From Acinetobacter lactucae (lineage in GTDB: Bacteria > Pseudomonadota > Gammaproteobacteria > Pseudomonadales > Moraxellaceae): DNA of 64,000 bases. The translations under genes and the position numbers were made by a program. How positions within the stretch are numbered: the first letter of the stretch is position 1; each line of letters opens with the position of its first letter. Below the pieces are notes generated by a model, which saw nothing but the letters and a program-made list of their open reading frames with translations, searched no databases and was not told where the DNA came from. Location of the stretch: assembly GCF_001605885.1 (NCBI RefSeq), contig NZ_LRPE01000023.1, positions 223,770 to 287,769 on the forward strand. Direction: 5' to 3'. Of the stretch, positions 46,740 through 58,500 are shown in pieces.

Positions 46740-47068
46740 TTTAATATCTCCAACCTTATTTATATTTATAATAAACACTTATTTTAAAACCTTGCAATAC
46801 TCATTATAAAATTATTTTAGTATTTATTTTTAAATAACTGTTTTAAATAAAATTATATATTAACCAACCATTTTAATAGGTTTTTATTTCAACCTTATTA
46901 ATCAAGATTATTTTATATTACCAACTATTTTAATAAACTTTTTAATTCCGAGTATTTTAATATAATTTATTTTAAATACATATTTTATTTAGACAACAAA
47001 AAACCTTCTTAATTGAAATCTAAAGATTATGATTAAGAAGGTTTACACTTTAATATTTTATAAAAACT
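46740..47068. promoter_or_regulatory. AT-rich ompW upstream region with repeats and a terminator
   Basis: 329 bases, extremely AT-rich, no gene. Three copies of a degenerate element (CCAACCATTTTAATA, CCAACTATTTTAATA, CCGAGTATTTTAATA) lie at about 46864-46878, 46921-46935 and 46948-46962, upstream of ompW, and could be regulator sites. At 46998-47044 a hairpin with 13-base arms (AAACCTTCTTAAT/ATTAAGAAGGTTT) followed on the minus strand by T-rich sequence is the terminator of the antiporter gene. Confidence 0.55.
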
Positions 47069-48493
47069 TTATAAAACCATTGCAGCGATCCAGCCAAAAA
47101 TTAATAGCGGAATATTAAAGTGAATAAAGGTAGGTACAACTGTATCCCAAATATGATCATGTTGCCCATCTACCCCTAAACCAGCTGTTGGCCCTAAGGT
47201 TGAATCAGAAGCTGGCGATCCAGCATCACCTAATGCTGCTGCCGTACCAATAAGTGCAATCGTTGCTAATGGTGAGAAACCAAACTGCACACATAAAGGC
47301 ACATAAATAACAGCTAATACAGGAACACTTGAGAAAGATGAACCAATACCAATTGTGACAAATAGACCAATACAAAGCATTAAGAATGCTGCAAGCGCGC
47401 GGTTATCTCCAATAATCTCGACTACACCATTTACTAACTGATTAATATCACCAGTATGGGTCATGACCGAGGCGAAACCGGCAGCAGAAATCATGATGAA
47501 ACCTACTAAAGCCATCATACGCATGCCTTGTACAAAGACATCATCAGCATCTTGCCATTTGAAAATTCCGGCAGTAGATAGAACAGCAAAACCGACTAAA
47601 CCACCTAAAATCATCGAACCTGAATACAGCTGCGCAGCGAGCGTTAAGCCAATTGCGAGCAATGCCATCAAGATTGTTTTCTTTGCAATAACCGGGGCTT
47701 GCTCTGCCTCATGCTTTAACTCCTCAGCATCTGCTTTTAAATCAGCTGTTTGAACTTCTGTATTTGCACGAAGAGGTTTATCTAAATCGATCGTGGTCAC
47801 AGGCGTGATATTACGATCTGCATAAATTCTTGGTTTACGGTAGCTAATAAATACCGCAACCAAGGTGCCTAAAACCATTCCTAAAACAGGAATAGCCATG
47901 CCAATTGGCATCATTGCTCGATCAACATGTAAGCCATACGCCGCACCAATCTTGTTGATATTTCCCATCAAAATCTGTTCAAGGAAAATTGCACCAAAAC
48001 CAACTGGAAGAAAAATATAAGTCCCGACTAAACCTAGCGTAAGTACGCAAGCTGCTGCTCGACGGTCTAATTTTAGATGGTTCATTACTTTTAATAGTGG
48101 CGGCACCAATACTGGTATAAAAGCAATATGAACCGGAATAAGGTTTTGAGAGAAAATAGCAGAAATTAATAAAATACCTAAGAGTAGATACTTCACTTTA
48201 GTCTGACGGCTTTTCCCAGCCTCCATTCCCAATAAACCAATCAGCTTATGAGCAAGTAAATCAGGTAATCCAGATTTTGAAAGTGCCAGAGCGAATGCCC
48301 CTAACACCGCATAGGCAAGTGCAACTTCAGCACCATCGCCAAGACCAGCGTTAAAAGCTTCAACGGTTTGAGAAAGGCTTAAACCTGCTACGAGGCCGCC
48401 CACAATGGCAGAAACCACTAAAGTCAGTACGACAGATACGCGCGCCAGTGATAATAAGAACATCACTGCAATCGCAATAACGACAGCATTCAT
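47069..48493 (-). CDS. Na+/H+ antiporter family protein (NhaC/YuiF type)
   Basis: A 474-residue inner-membrane transporter with about 12 helices. A central hydrophilic loop (about 235-265, rich in Lys, Glu and Ala) separates two halves. VALAYAVLGAFALALSKSGL and GTAAALGDAGSPASDSTLGP followed by TAGLGVDGQHDHIWDTVVPT mark the family annotated as Na+/H+ antiporter or YuiF histidine transporter. The two functions cannot be told apart by eye. Single gene; no strong ribosome site. Its leader has a wide inverted repeat at 48518-48563. Confidence 0.82.
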   Translation of the reverse strand: MNAVVIAIAVMFLLSLARVSVVLTLVVSAIVGGLVAGLSLSQTVEAFNAGLGDGAEVALAYAVLGAFALALSKSGLPDLLAHKLIGLLGMEAGKSRQTKVKYLLLGILLISAIFSQNLIPVHIAFIPVLVPPLLKVMNHLKLDRRAAACVLTLGLVGTYIFLPVGFGAIFLEQILMGNINKIGAAYGLHVDRAMMPIGMAIPVLGMVLGTLVAVFISYRKPRIYADRNITPVTTIDLDKPLRANTEVQTADLKADAEELKHEAEQAPVIAKKTILMALLAIGLTLAAQLYSGSMILGGLVGFAVLSTAGIFKWQDADDVFVQGMRMMALVGFIMISAAGFASVMTHTGDINQLVNGVVEIIGDNRALAAFLMLCIGLFVTIGIGSSFSSVPVLAVIYVPLCVQFGFSPLATIALIGTAAALGDAGSPASDSTLGPTAGLGVDGQHDHIWDTVVPTFIHFNIPLLIFGWIAAMVL

Positions 48494-48517
48494 GAATAAG
48501 TTCAGAGCAAAACAAAA

Positions 48518-48563
48518 GGCGATATTCTAGCAGATTCATATCTATGAAGCCGAAAATATCGCC
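48518..48563 (-). repeat. Wide inverted repeat in the antiporter leader
   Basis: GGCGATATT and AATATCGCC (9 bases each) are separated by 28 bases, just before the antiporter ATG. It could fold in the mRNA leader or be a dimeric operator. Confidence 0.4.
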
Positions 48564-48594
48564 GAATTAACAGTTTTATGCAGTTATTTCACTG

Positions 48595-49467
48595 TTAAGC
48601 TTGAGCTTTAATAAACTCACGAATATGAGTTGCTATTTTCTCTGGCTCACTCAGAATCGCCCAATGATTTGCGTTAAGCTCTACATATTCAAATTTTTCA
48701 ACCCACTTTGGCATAGCCTCAGTGATGTATTCAGGACTCACAAAAGTATCATATTTTAAAATAACGGCTTTTACTGGGCACTGTGCATAACGTTGACGTG
48801 GGCCAGTTAAGCGAGGAATAAAATTGGCACGATATAAATTAATGCCATATTTTCCATCAGCATTAATATTATTATTTAAAGGTAAATTACTTTTTCTTTC
48901 TAATTGAGTAAGAATTTTCCCCCATTTTTCTGGGCTAAAAAGAGACCATACTGTTGGTGCTATTAACGGAAGATGAAATGCGCCGATATACCAAGATTTG
49001 GTTAATATTTTTAAGATTTGGGCTGGCGAAGATTTAAATTTATCACGTAAAAATAAAGCGGCATGATCAAGACACGGCCCAGAAATGGTTGTGTATGATA
49101 ATAAACGTCCTTTGAACTTAGGCTCGGTAACCGATTCCCAAGACTGAATAGAACCCCAATCATGCGCAGCCATATGGAATTGGCGATTCGGTAATAACTC
49201 ATCTACCACTTCTTGGAGATCTAAAGATAAACGCTCTAAACGGTAATCACGTATACGTTTTGGTATAGATGACAAACCTGCTCCACGTACATCGTAAGTA
49301 ACAATGTAGAAGTCATTGATTAAATGTTCAATGATTGATTCCCATACTTCTTGATTGTCAGGATAACCATGTACTAAAACCAACGGTGTATTTTTTTCGT
49401 CGCCCCATGTTTTGGCACAAAGCGTTTGTTGATCACTTGTTGTTACTGTATGAACTTTTGGCTGCAT
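48595..49467 (-). CDS. Alpha/beta hydrolase, epoxide-hydrolase-like
   Basis: A 290-residue enzyme. The oxyanion HGYP motif is in VLVHGYPDNQEVW; the nucleophile position holds Asp in AAHDWGSIQSWE, as in epoxide hydrolases and haloalkane dehalogenases; an acid in ILKYDTFVSPEYI and a final His in LNANHWAILSEPE complete a triad. A helical cap lies at about residues 135-215. The ATG at 49467 is chosen because AGGA stands eight bases ahead; an ATG two codons earlier touches it. Substrate unknown. Divergent from a DUF4442 gene. Confidence 0.85.
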   Translation of the reverse strand: MQPKVHTVTTSDQQTLCAKTWGDEKNTPLVLVHGYPDNQEVWESIIEHLINDFYIVTYDVRGAGLSSIPKRIRDYRLERLSLDLQEVVDELLPNRQFHMAAHDWGSIQSWESVTEPKFKGRLLSYTTISGPCLDHAALFLRDKFKSSPAQILKILTKSWYIGAFHLPLIAPTVWSLFSPEKWGKILTQLERKSNLPLNNNINADGKYGINLYRANFIPRLTGPRQRYAQCPVKAVILKYDTFVSPEYITEAMPKWVEKFEYVELNANHWAILSEPEKIATHIREFIKAQA

Positions 49468-49590
49468 AATCATTTCCTATCTTGTTTTTCAATCGATCAT
49501 GTCGTTAGTCGGATAGAGCATTGCCATCAATATAAAAAAGATGATACTTATCTAGTATGAATACTGTTTCAATAAAAAAAATTGACTATT

Positions 49591-50076
49591 ATGGCTATTT
49601 TAAGAAGACTTCAGAACAATCCTACGATTTCAAAATTTCTATTTAATCACTATCCCCCTTATCGTGGCGCGGGGATTTATATTGAAATCATGAATTTAGA
49701 ACTTTGCCATGTGCGTGTAAAGATGCCACTGACTTGGAAAAACCAAAATTTAGTCGGAACACATTTTGGTGGAAGTCTTTATTCAATGGTTGACCCATTT
49801 TATATGATGATTCTTATGCATCATCTCGGATCAAAATATATTGTTTGGGATAAAGCTGCTGAAATCAATTTTCTTTCCCCAGGGCGCAGCACTGTACATG
49901 CAGATATTCGAGTCGATTTAGCCGAAATTGAACAAATTCGTGAACTTGCCGAAAACTATGAGCCCGTTCTAAGAACCTATCATCTAAATATTTTTGATGA
50001 ATCAGGAGTAAGAATTGCAGAGGTTCAAAAAACGCTTTATATCAGACGTAAAAAAGCGAAGCCCTTCCCTCAATAA
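49591..50076 (+). CDS. DUF4442 hotdog-fold protein (thioesterase-like)
   Basis: A 161-residue single-hotdog protein. The segment LVGTHFGGSLYSMVDPFYMM contains the H-F/Y-G-G and Asp pattern of this family, and KAAEINFLSPGRSTVHADIR the central strand. Probably an acyl-CoA or acyl-ACP binding/thioesterase protein; the active residues are not established. An ATG start is used although no good ribosome site is visible; a TTG three codons upstream is open too. Confidence 0.8.
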   Translation: MAILRRLQNNPTISKFLFNHYPPYRGAGIYIEIMNLELCHVRVKMPLTWKNQNLVGTHFGGSLYSMVDPFYMMILMHHLGSKYIVWDKAAEINFLSPGRSTVHADIRVDLAEIEQIRELAENYEPVLRTYHLNIFDESGVRIAEVQKTLYIRRKKAKPFPQ

Positions 50077-50077
50077 A

Positions 50078-50104
50078 AATAAGCGCTATAAAGCGCTTAT
50101 TTTA
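50078..50104. terminator. Bidirectional terminator between DUF4442 and a lipoprotein gene
   Basis: TAAGCGCT-ATAA-AGCGCTTA flanked by A-rich and T-rich runs; it starts right after the DUF4442 stop and lies 18 bases beyond the convergent lipoprotein stop. Confidence 0.82.
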
Positions 50105-50121
50105 TGAATCTTCTAAACCTT

Positions 50122-50478
50122 TTATCTTTTCTCTTCAATTGCTGCACCAGCACCACCACCGATCGCACCACCAATTGCAGCACCAGAGTCACCACCAATC
50201 AGTGCTTTACCTACTACAGAACCGATACCAGCACCAATTGCACTCTTAGTCGTTGTCTGTTTACTACCACCTTGAGTATTAGAACCAACGCCAGCACCTA
50301 CCGCTGCGCCTAAGCCTGCACCAATGCCTCCACCTACATGGTTACCTAAACCACCACCAAGTGCTCCACCTGCTGCTGCCGCACCAATACGTTGATCAGA
50401 TGGGCTCATATTTTGACAGCCTGTGAACATAAGTGTAGACAACATTAACGCAGAAACTAATCCAATTGTTTTTTTCAT
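50122..50478 (-). CDS. Glycine-zipper lipoprotein (paralog A)
   Basis: 118 residues. A lipoprotein signal with lipobox LMFTGC (Cys21), then a Gly/Ala-rich repeat region of glycine zippers (GAAAAGGALGGGLGNHVGGG, then GIGAGLGAAVGAGVGS; again GAGIGSVVGKALIGGDSG). Such segments pack as helices in or at membranes, as in SlyB/OmpA-like or YMGG families. Ends GAAIEEKR. It is probably a small outer-membrane lipoprotein; function unknown. The same protein type occurs again 0.6 kb upstream on the same strand, so the pair is a tandem duplication. Confidence 0.8.
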   Translation of the reverse strand: MKKTIGLVSALMLSTLMFTGCQNMSPSDQRIGAAAAGGALGGGLGNHVGGGIGAGLGAAVGAGVGSNTQGGSKQTTTKSAIGAGIGSVVGKALIGGDSGAAIGGAIGGGAGAAIEEKR

Positions 50479-50634
50479 GACCGTACTCACTACTATCTGT
50501 TCTAATGAAAAGAATAATCCCCTTTTATGAGGAATTTGATCAGATTGTGTTATTCGTCTGTCCTAATCGATTGATATTTTGTAAAGCTCATCCTTATAAG
50601 CTCATTAAACAAAATTTTAATTATAAAAAGGCGT

Positions 50635-50668
50635 AAAAAAAGAAGTCTTTAATCACATAAAGACTTCT
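50635..50668 (-). terminator. Intrinsic terminator after lipoprotein paralog B
   Basis: On the minus strand AGAAGTCTTTA-TGTGAT-TAAAGACTTCT followed by T7, 28 bases after the gene. Confidence 0.88.
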
Positions 50669-50695
50669 ATGGTTTAACAATTATTAAGGATACTT

Positions 50696-51061
50696 TTAGT
50701 ATTTACCTTTTTTCTCTTCATAAGCTGCGCCTGCACTACCACCAAGTGCTCCACCTGTAGCAGCACCAGCATCACCACCAATAATTGCTCCACCTAAGAC
50801 CGCACCAACACCAGCACCAATTGCACTATTACGTACGGTTTTACTGCTAGATCCTTTGGCATTAGCAGCAACACCTGCGCCAAGTGCCGCTCCTAGACCT
50901 GCACCAATATTACCACCCACATGTTTACCTACCGCACCACCTGCACCACCACCAATTGCAGCTGAACCAATACGTTGACTTTCTGGGCTTGCATTCTGAC
51001 AACCCACAAACAAAGTTGCTGACATCAAGCCAACACCAACAATCATCATCATTTTTTTCAT
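50696..51061 (-). CDS. Glycine-zipper lipoprotein (paralog B)
   Basis: 121 residues. Lipobox LFVGC (Cys21 or so) after MKKMMMIVGVGLMSAT; then QNASPESQRIGSAAIGGGAG, GGAVGKHVGGNIGAGLGAAL and a second zipper near GAGVGAVLGGAIIGGDAGAA, ending YEEKKGKY. About half of its residues match paralog A position by position, including the QR-IG start and GGDAGAA/GGDSGAA core. The ATG at 51061 has GGAG eight bases upstream. Each copy has its own terminator, so they are separately transcribed. Confidence 0.8.
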   Translation of the reverse strand: MKKMMMIVGVGLMSATLFVGCQNASPESQRIGSAAIGGGAGGAVGKHVGGNIGAGLGAALGAGVAANAKGSSSKTVRNSAIGAGVGAVLGGAIIGGDAGAATGGALGGSAGAAYEEKKGKY

Positions 51062-51196
51062 TAGATTTACTCCAGTCTTCATAAGCAGGTAGCCTAGTGT
51101 GTTTTTATGGAGTCTTTATCCCGCTTTAGTAATAAAATAATGACTCTTTAATATGTTTATGTAATTACAACTCTTAATTGTTAAAAATAACTATAA

Positions 51197-51227
51197 ATAA
51201 AAAAGGCACCCTGAGGTGCCTTTTTTA
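51197..51227 (-). terminator. Intrinsic terminator after rpoC
   Basis: On the minus strand AAGGCACC-TCAG-GGTGCCTT with T-rich 3' flank, 14 bases after the rpoC stop; ends the rpoBC transcription unit. Confidence 0.92.
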
Positions 51228-51241
51228 GTGCCAGTCTAAAC

Positions 51242-54200
51242 TTAGAATTGTTCTGAGTTTAATGCTTGGCTGAATGCTTGGTCTACTTCGCTGAAGTCAT
51301 TGTGAAGCTCATGTTCTGCAGCTTCTGCTTCTTGACGACGACGTTCTAGGTGGTATGCAAGACCAGTACCTGCTGGAATCAAGCGACCTACTACAACGTT
51401 TTCTTTCAAGCCACGTAAATCATCTTCTTTACCTGTTACAGCCGCTTCAGTTAACACACGAGTTGTTTCCTGGAACGATGCAGCAGAGATGAACGAGTCA
51501 GTAGAAAGCGATGCTTTCGTAATACCCATTAATTGACGTTCAAACTTCGCAGGGAACTTGTTCTGAGCCAAGACAGCTTGGTTCTCTTGAACAACACGGA
51601 TGTAATCCACTTGCTCGCCTTTGATGAAGCTTGTATCACCACCATCAGTGATATCAACTTTACGCAACATTTGACGTACGATAACTTCAATGTGCTTATC
51701 GTTGATTTTTACACCTTGGAGACGGTAAACGTCTTGAACTTCGTTCACGATGTAGTTAGTTAATGCAACTTCACCTTTCAAACGCAAGATGTCATGTGGG
51801 TTTTGTGGACCATCAGAAATAGTCTCACCACGGTTCACATGCTCGCCTTCGAATACGTTGATTTGACGCCATTTTGGAATCAATTCTTCGTAAATCTCAG
51901 AACCATCATCAGGAGTAATTACCAAACGGTTTTTACCCTTAGTCTCTTTACCGAAGCTTACAACACCTGATACTTCAGCAAGAATTGCATGCTCTTTTGG
52001 TTTACGCGCTTCGAACAAGTCAGCTACACGCGGAAGACCACCGGTAATATCACGAGTACGTGATGTTTCTTGTGGTACACGACCAATAACGTCACCCACA
52101 CCGATCGTTTCGCCATCACGGACAGTCACGATTGTGTTTTGTGGCAAGAAGTAGAACTGTTCGCCGCCATCTGTTGTATCCAACACGATTGCAGGACGTA
52201 AATCTTTACCAGAAGCAGGACGAGCTGTTACAGGCAAGATTTCAACAGTAGTCATACCAGTTGCATCGTCAGTTTTCGATGTTGCAGTTACGCCATCAGC
52301 GATTTGGCTGAAACGTGCTTTACCAGCAACTTCTGTTACCAATGGATGTGTATGCGGATCCCAAGTCGCTACGATACCGCCAGCTTCTACAGCTTCACCA
52401 TCTTTCAACAAGATGCTTGCACCGTAAGGAAGTTTATAGCGCTCACGCTCACGACCTAAATCATCGGCAATACCAATTTCACCTGAACGTGAAACTGAAA
52501 CCAAGTGGCCTTTTGCATGTTGTACAGTTTTCACGTTATGGAAACGTACAGTACCTTTGTTACGTACTTGAACACTGTTCGCAGCAGAAGTTCGGCTCGC
52601 AGCACCACCAACGTGGAACGTACGCATCGTTAACTGTGTACCTGGCTCACCAATTGACTGTGCAGCCATTACACCCACTGATTCACCTGGGTTCACCAAG
52701 TGACCACGTGCAAGGTCACGACCATAACAACGAGCACACACACCGAATGTTGATTCACATGCGATTACTGAACGTACTTTAACTTCATCGACACCAGCTT
52801 CTTCAAGCTGAGCTGCGATTTTCTCGTCAATTAACGTACCACGAGGTAATACAACTTCATCATCAGATGCACGACGTACATCTTCAGCAGTTACACGACC
52901 TAATACGCGGTCACGTAATGGCTCGATGACATCACCACCCTGAATGAATGGTGTCATTACTAAACCACCCGCTGTACCACAGTCAGGTTCAGTAATTACC
53001 AAGTCTTGCGCTACGTCTACAAGACGACGAGTCAAGTAACCAGAGTTCGCAGTTTTCAATGCTGTATCGGCCAAACCTTTACGCGCACCGTGTGTAGAAA
53101 TAAAGTACTGAAGTACTGTTAAACCTTCACGGAAGTTCGCTTTAATCGGAGTCTCAATAATCGAGCCATCCGGTTTTGCCATCAAACCACGCATACCAGC
53201 AAGCTGACGAATCTGCGCCGCACTACCACGGGCACCAGAGTCAGACATCATATAGATGCTGTTGAATGATTTTTGCTTCTCGTCTTCACCTTGTTTGTTT
53301 TTCACAAGTGTATAAGACAAGTTATCCATCATTGCTTTAGCAACTTGGTCGTTTGTACGCGCCCAGATATCGACAACTTTGTTATAACGCTCACCAGCAG
53401 TTACGAAACCTTGTTCGAACTGTTGTTCGATTTCACGAACTTCTGTTTCCGCTTTATCAATAATTGTCTGTTTAGTAGGTGGAATAAGCATGTCTTCCAT
53501 ACCTACCGATACACCTGAACGAGTCGCTTGACGGAAGCCCAAGTACATTAATTGGTCAGCGAAGATAACTGTATCTTTCAAACCAAGTTTACGGTAGCAA
53601 GAGTTGATCAATTTAGAGATATTCTTTTTAGTCATCTCAAGGTTGATCATGTCAAAGCTTAAGCCTTGTGGAACAATTTCCCAAAGCAAACAACGACCAG
53701 GAGTTGTGTCAACAATAATAGTTTGATGTTCACGCTCACCATTTTCATTGATAACAGTTTGATGTACACGTACTTTAACACGTGCATGGATCGCAACCTG
53801 ACCAGTAGCAAGTGCACGGTTTACTTCATGCGTATCCGCAAACACCATGCCTTCACCTTTGGCATTTACAGCATCACGTGTGATGTAGTAAAGACCCAAG
53901 ACAACGTCCTGAGAAGGAACAATGATCGGTTCACCGTTTGCTGGTGACAAGATGTTGTTTGTTGACATCATCAATGCACGAGCTTCTAACTGTGCTTCAA
54001 GTGTCAATGGAACGTGTACCGCCATTTGGTCACCATCGAAGTCGGCGTTAAACGCAGCACAAACGAGTGGGTGAAGACGGATTGCCTTACCTTCAATAAG
54101 AATAGGTTCAAATGCTTGAAGACCTAAACGGTGAAGTGTTGGCGCACGGTTCAACATTACTGGGTGTTGACGAATTACAGAAGCAAGAACGTCCCAAACT

Positions 54201-55435
54201 TCCGGAGTCTCACGCTCAACCATTTTCTTCGCAGCTTTAATGGTAGTCGCCTGACCTGAAGCTTGTAGTTTCGCGAAAATGAATGGCTTGAATAATTCAA
54301 GTGCCATTTTCTTCGGTAGACCACATTGGTGAAGACGTAAAGTAGGACCTACAGTAATTACCGAACGACCAGAATAGTCAACACGCTTACCTAATAAGTT
54401 CTGACGGAAACGACCTTGTTTACCTTTGATCATATCTGCCAAAGATTTTAATGGACGCTTGTTAGAACCAGTAATTGCACGACCACGACGACCGTTATCA
54501 AGCAATGCATCTACAGACTCTTGTAACATACGTTTTTCGTTACGTACGATGATATCTGGAGCAGCTAGGTCGAGAAGACGCTTCAAACGGTTGTTACGGT
54601 TAATGACACGACGATATAAATCGTTCAAGTCAGAAGTCGCGAAACGACCACCTTCAAGTGGAACTAATGGACGTAAATCAGGTGGAAGTACAGGAAGTAC
54701 ATTCATCACCATCCATTCTGGCTTGTTGTTTGAATCTTTGAATGCTTCCATCAATTTCAAGCGTTTAGACGCTTTTTTCAACTTCGTTTCAGAAGTTGTT
54801 TGAGGGATTTCTTCACGTAAACGTGCGATTTCAGCTTCAAGATCGATATCTTTCAACAAGTCCTGAACCGCTTCTGCCCCCATTTTCGCAGTGAATTCAT
54901 CACCGTGTTCTTCAAGTGCATTGAAGTACTCTTCGTCTGTTAAAAGTTGATACTTTTCAAACGGAGTCATACCAGGGTCAGTTACAACGTATGATTCGAA
55001 ATACAATACACGTTCGATATCACGCAGTGTCATATCAAGTAATAAACCGATACGGCTCGGTAACGATTTTAAGAACCAGATATGTGCAACTGGAGAAGCA
55101 AGTTCAATGTGACCCATACGTTCACGACGAACTTTCGCTGTAGTTACTTCAACGCCACATTTTTCACAAATGACGCCTTTGTATTTCATACGCTTGTATT
55201 TACCACACAAGCATTCGTAATCTTTTACTGGACCAAAGATTTTGGCACAGAACAAACCGTCACGTTCTGGTTTAAAAGTACGGTAGTTAATTGTCTCAGG
55301 TTTTTTAACTTCACCATGAGACCATGACTTAATCATTTCTGGTGACGCAAGACCAATACGGATACGGTCAAACTCAATTGGTGCATGACCATCTGAGTCC
55401 GTTTTCTTACGCATGATATCGAGCAAGTCTTTCAA
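51242..55435 (-). CDS. rpoC: DNA-directed RNA polymerase subunit beta'
   Basis: A 1397-residue catalytic subunit. Zinc site [20 protein letters not shown] near residue 70; catalytic magnesium loop [15 protein letters not shown]; second zinc-binding set with [15 protein letters not shown]; bridge-helix/trigger-loop region [21 protein letters not shown] choose the TTG at 55435 (protein begins [11 protein letters not shown]) because GGAG stands seven bases ahead; the frame is open upstream but the ATG at 55462 falls short of a ribosome site and adds nine unrelated residues. rpoB ends 86 bases upstream. Confidence 0.97.
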   Translation of the reverse strand: MKDLLDIMRKKTDSDGHAPIEFDRIRIGLASPEMIKSWSHGEVKKPETINYRTFKPERDGLFCAKIFGPVKDYECLCGKYKRMKYKGVICEKCGVEVTTAKVRRERMGHIELASPVAHIWFLKSLPSRIGLLLDMTLRDIERVLYFESYVVTDPGMTPFEKYQLLTDEEYFNALEEHGDEFTAKMGAEAVQDLLKDIDLEAEIARLREEIPQTTSETKLKKASKRLKLMEAFKDSNNKPEWMVMNVLPVLPPDLRPLVPLEGGRFATSDLNDLYRRVINRNNRLKRLLDLAAPDIIVRNEKRMLQESVDALLDNGRRGRAITGSNKRPLKSLADMIKGKQGRFRQNLLGKRVDYSGRSVITVGPTLRLHQCGLPKKMALELFKPFIFAKLQASGQATTIKAAKKMVERETPEVWDVLASVIRQHPVMLNRAPTLHRLGLQAFEPILIEGKAIRLHPLVCAAFNADFDGDQMAVHVPLTLEAQLEARALMMSTNNILSPANGEPIIVPSQDVVLGLYYITRDAVNAKGEGMVFADTHEVNRALATGQVAIHARVKVRVHQTVINENGEREHQTIIVDTTPGRCLLWEIVPQGLSFDMINLEMTKKNISKLINSCYRKLGLKDTVIFADQLMYLGFRQATRSGVSVGMEDMLIPPTKQTIIDKAETEVREIEQQFEQGFVTAGERYNKVVDIWARTNDQVAKAMMDNLSYTLVKNKQGEDEKQKSFNSIYMMSDSGARGSAAQIRQLAGMRGLMAKPDGSIIETPIKANFREGLTVLQYFISTHGARKGLADTALKTANSGYLTRRLVDVAQDLVITEPDCGTAGGLVMTPFIQGGDVIEPLRDRVLGRVTAEDVRRASDDEVVLPRGTLIDEKIAAQLEEAGVDEVKVRSVIACESTFGVCARCYGRDLARGHLVNPGESVGVMAAQSIGEPGTQLTMRTFHVGGAASRTSAANSVQVRNKGTVRFHNVKTVQHAKGHLVSVSRSGEIGIADDLGRERERYKLPYGASILLKDGEAVEAGGIVATWDPHTHPLVTEVAGKARFSQIADGVTATSKTDDATGMTTVEILPVTARPASGKDLRPAIVLDTTDGGEQFYFLPQNTIVTVRDGETIGVGDVIGRVPQETSRTRDITGGLPRVADLFEARKPKEHAILAEVSGVVSFGKETKGKNRLVITPDDGSEIYEELIPKWRQINVFEGEHVNRGETISDGPQNPHDILRLKGEVALTNYIVNEVQDVYRLQGVKINDKHIEVIVRQMLRKVDITDGGDTSFIKGEQVDYIRVVQENQAVLAQNKFPAKFERQLMGITKASLSTDSFISAASFQETTRVLTEAAVTGKEDDLRGLKENVVVGRLIPAGTGLAYHLERRRQEAEAAEHELHNDFSEVDQAFSQALNSEQF

Positions 55436-55521
55436 TTTTTTTCTCCGTGTGTCGGGAAGCAACGCTTACCCGACTGGGTCACAAATATTGTTTTTACCTA
55501 AAAAATCGTGAGTCTTACGAC

Positions 55522-58500
55522 TTAATCACCATTTTTCAGTTCAATGTTGATACCTAAAGAACGGATCTCTTTGGTCAATACGTTGAACGATTCAGGCATA
55601 CCCGGATCCATATAATGGTTACCATCTACAATATTCTTATAGATGCGTGTACGACCTTCAACGTCATCCGACTTAACAGTTAACATCTCTTGGAGAGTAT
55701 ATGCTGCGCCGTAAGCTTCGAGTGCCCAGACCTCCATCTCACCGAAACGCTGACCACCGAATTGTGCTTTACCACCAAGCGGTTGCTGTGTAACAAGAGA
55801 GTAAGAACCAGTTGAACGCGCATGCATTTTGTCATCAACCAAGTGGTTCAATTTGAGCATGTACATGTAACCCACAGTTACAGGGCGATCAAACTGTTCA
55901 CCAGTACGGCCATCAAACAATACTGTTTGACCAGTACGAGAGATACCAGCTAACTCAAGTAAGTCTTTAATTTGACCTTCTTCAGCACCATCAAATACAG
56001 GAGTAGCCAAAGGCACACCAGCACGTAAGTTGCCTGAAAGAGCTAAGACTTCAGCATCAGTTAAGCTGTCAAGATCTTCTTGCTCACCACCGACTTTGTT
56101 ATAAATCTTGTCTAAGAATTCACGCAGTTCTAAAACTGTACGCTGTTCTTTCAACATTTTTTCGATTTTATCACCAAGCCCTTTAGCCGCCATACCCAAG
56201 TGAGTCTCAAGAATCTGACCCACGTTCATACGAGATGGTACGCCCAACGGGTTCAATACGATATCTACTGGTACACCGTTAGCATCATGTGGCATGTCTT
56301 CAACAGGTAGGATGTTAGATACAACACCTTTGTTACCGTGACGACCAGCCATCTTATCACCAGGCTGAATACGACGTTTAACAGCTAAGTAAACTTTAAC
56401 AACTTTCAATACGCCAGTTGTTAATTCATCACCTGTTGCAAGCTTACGTTTCTTCTCAGCGAATTTCTCGTCAATTTCTGCGCTCTTTTCTTTTAAGAAC
56501 ACTTGAATTTGAGTTAAACGCTCAGCGATTGCTTCGTCTGCTGGCTGAATTTCAAGCAAATCAACAAGCTCTAAACCAGATAACACGTCTTCAACGAGTT
56601 TGTCACCACGTTTAGTTGAACCACCGCCATTAGACTCTTGGCCTTTAAGCAAACGAATTACACGCTCACGAGCTGCTTCTTCAAAGATCTTGTATTCTTC
56701 TTTCAAGTCTTTACGGTAAGCATCAAGCTGTGCTTTTTCGATAGCTAGTGCACGGTCATCTTTCTCTAAGCCATCACGAGTGAAGACTTGAACGTCGATA
56801 ACTGTACCTTTAGTACCAGATGGAACACGTAAAGATGAATCTTTAACATCAGCTGCTTTCTCACCAAAGATTGCGCGAAGCAATTTTTCTTCAGGAGTTA
56901 ACTGAGTTTCACCTTTAGGCGTTACTTTACCAACAAGGATGTCACCTGCTGTAACTTCAGCACCGATATAAACGATACCTGATTCATCAAGTTTAGAAAG
57001 TGCAGCTTCACCAACGTTAGGAATATCGGCAGTAATTTCTTCTGCACCTAACTTAGTATCACGCGCTACACAAGATAACTCTTGAATATGAATAGAAGTT
57101 AAACGGTCTTCTTGAAGTACACGCTCAGATAATAAGATCGAGTCTTCATAGTTGTAACCATTCCAAGTCATGAACGCAACGCGCATGTTTTGACCAAGCG
57201 CAAGCTCACCCATATCTGTAGACGGACCGTCTGCCAAGATATCACCGCGAGCAACTTTGTCGCCTAAATTCACGATAATATTTTGGTTAATACAAGTGTT
57301 CTGGTTAGAACGTGTATATTTAATGAGGTTGTAGATATCTACACCAGCCTCACCAGCAATCATTTCATCTTCGTTTACACGAATAACGATACGAGAAGCA
57401 TCTACGTATTCAATTGCACCACCACGGTTTGCGATCACACACACACCTGAGTCACGTGCAACGTTCGCTTCCATACCTGTACCTACAAGCGGTTTATCCG
57501 CACGTAGAGTAGGAACTGCCTGACGTTGCATGTTTGAACCCATAAGCGCACGGTTCGCGTCATCGTGTTCAAGGAATGGAATAAGTGATGCAGCAACAGA
57601 TACAACCTGCTGAGCAGAAACGTCCATATGCGTCACTTTTTCTGGTGGCATACGTACGAATTCACCTTGATGACGAACAGAAACAAACTCTTCTGTTAAG
57701 TTGCCATCTTTATCTACTGCAGAATCGGCCTGTGCAATAACAGTACCTACTTCTTCAATAGCAGAAAGGTATTCAACTGCATCAGTTACTCGACCATCTA
57801 CCACTTTACGGTAAGGTGTTTCCAAGAAACCGAAGTCATTTGCTTTTGCATATACAGAAAGCGAGTTGATCAAACCAATGTTTGGACCTTCCGGCGTTTC
57901 AATTGGACATACACGACCATAGTGAGTTTGATGTACGTCACGTACCTCAAAGCCCGCACGTTCACGTGTTAAACCACCAGGCCCAAGCGCTGATACACGA
58001 CGCTTATGGGTAATCTCAGATAATGGGTTGTTTTGGTCCATGAACTGAGATAACTGGCTTGAACCAAAGAATTCTTTGATTGCAGCTGCAACTGGTTTAG
58101 CGTTAATTAAATCTTGCGGAGACAAGTTATCTGTTTCTGCTTGGCTTAAACGCTCTTTAACAGCACGTTCAACACGAACCAAACCAACACGGAATTGGTT
58201 TTCAGTCATTTCACCAACAGAACGTACACGACGGTTACCCAAGTGATCGATATCGTCGACTTCACCTTTACCGTTACGGATTTCAACTAATGTACGTAAT
58301 ACATCAATGATATCTTCGTGCGATAAAATACCTTCTACTTCACGTGACTTCTGGTCAGTACCAACTTCGTATGGACGACCCAAACGACGGTTGAACTTCA
58401 TACGACCTACTGGAGATAAGTCATAACGCTCAGAAGAGAAGAATAAGTTATTGAATAAGTTTTCAGCAGCTTCTTTTGTTGGCGGCTCGCCTGGACGCAT

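Noticed and set aside
51533..55327. Several antisense open frames of 76-155 codons inside rpoC
   Set aside because: They are shadows of the highly expressed rpoC codons on the other strand; no family resemblance or ribosome site.
57901..58060. RpoB Gln replacing Pro after RDVH as a rifampicin-resistance mutation
   Set aside because: The classic resistance positions are in their sensitive state, and the Gln appears to be the normal residue for this genus.
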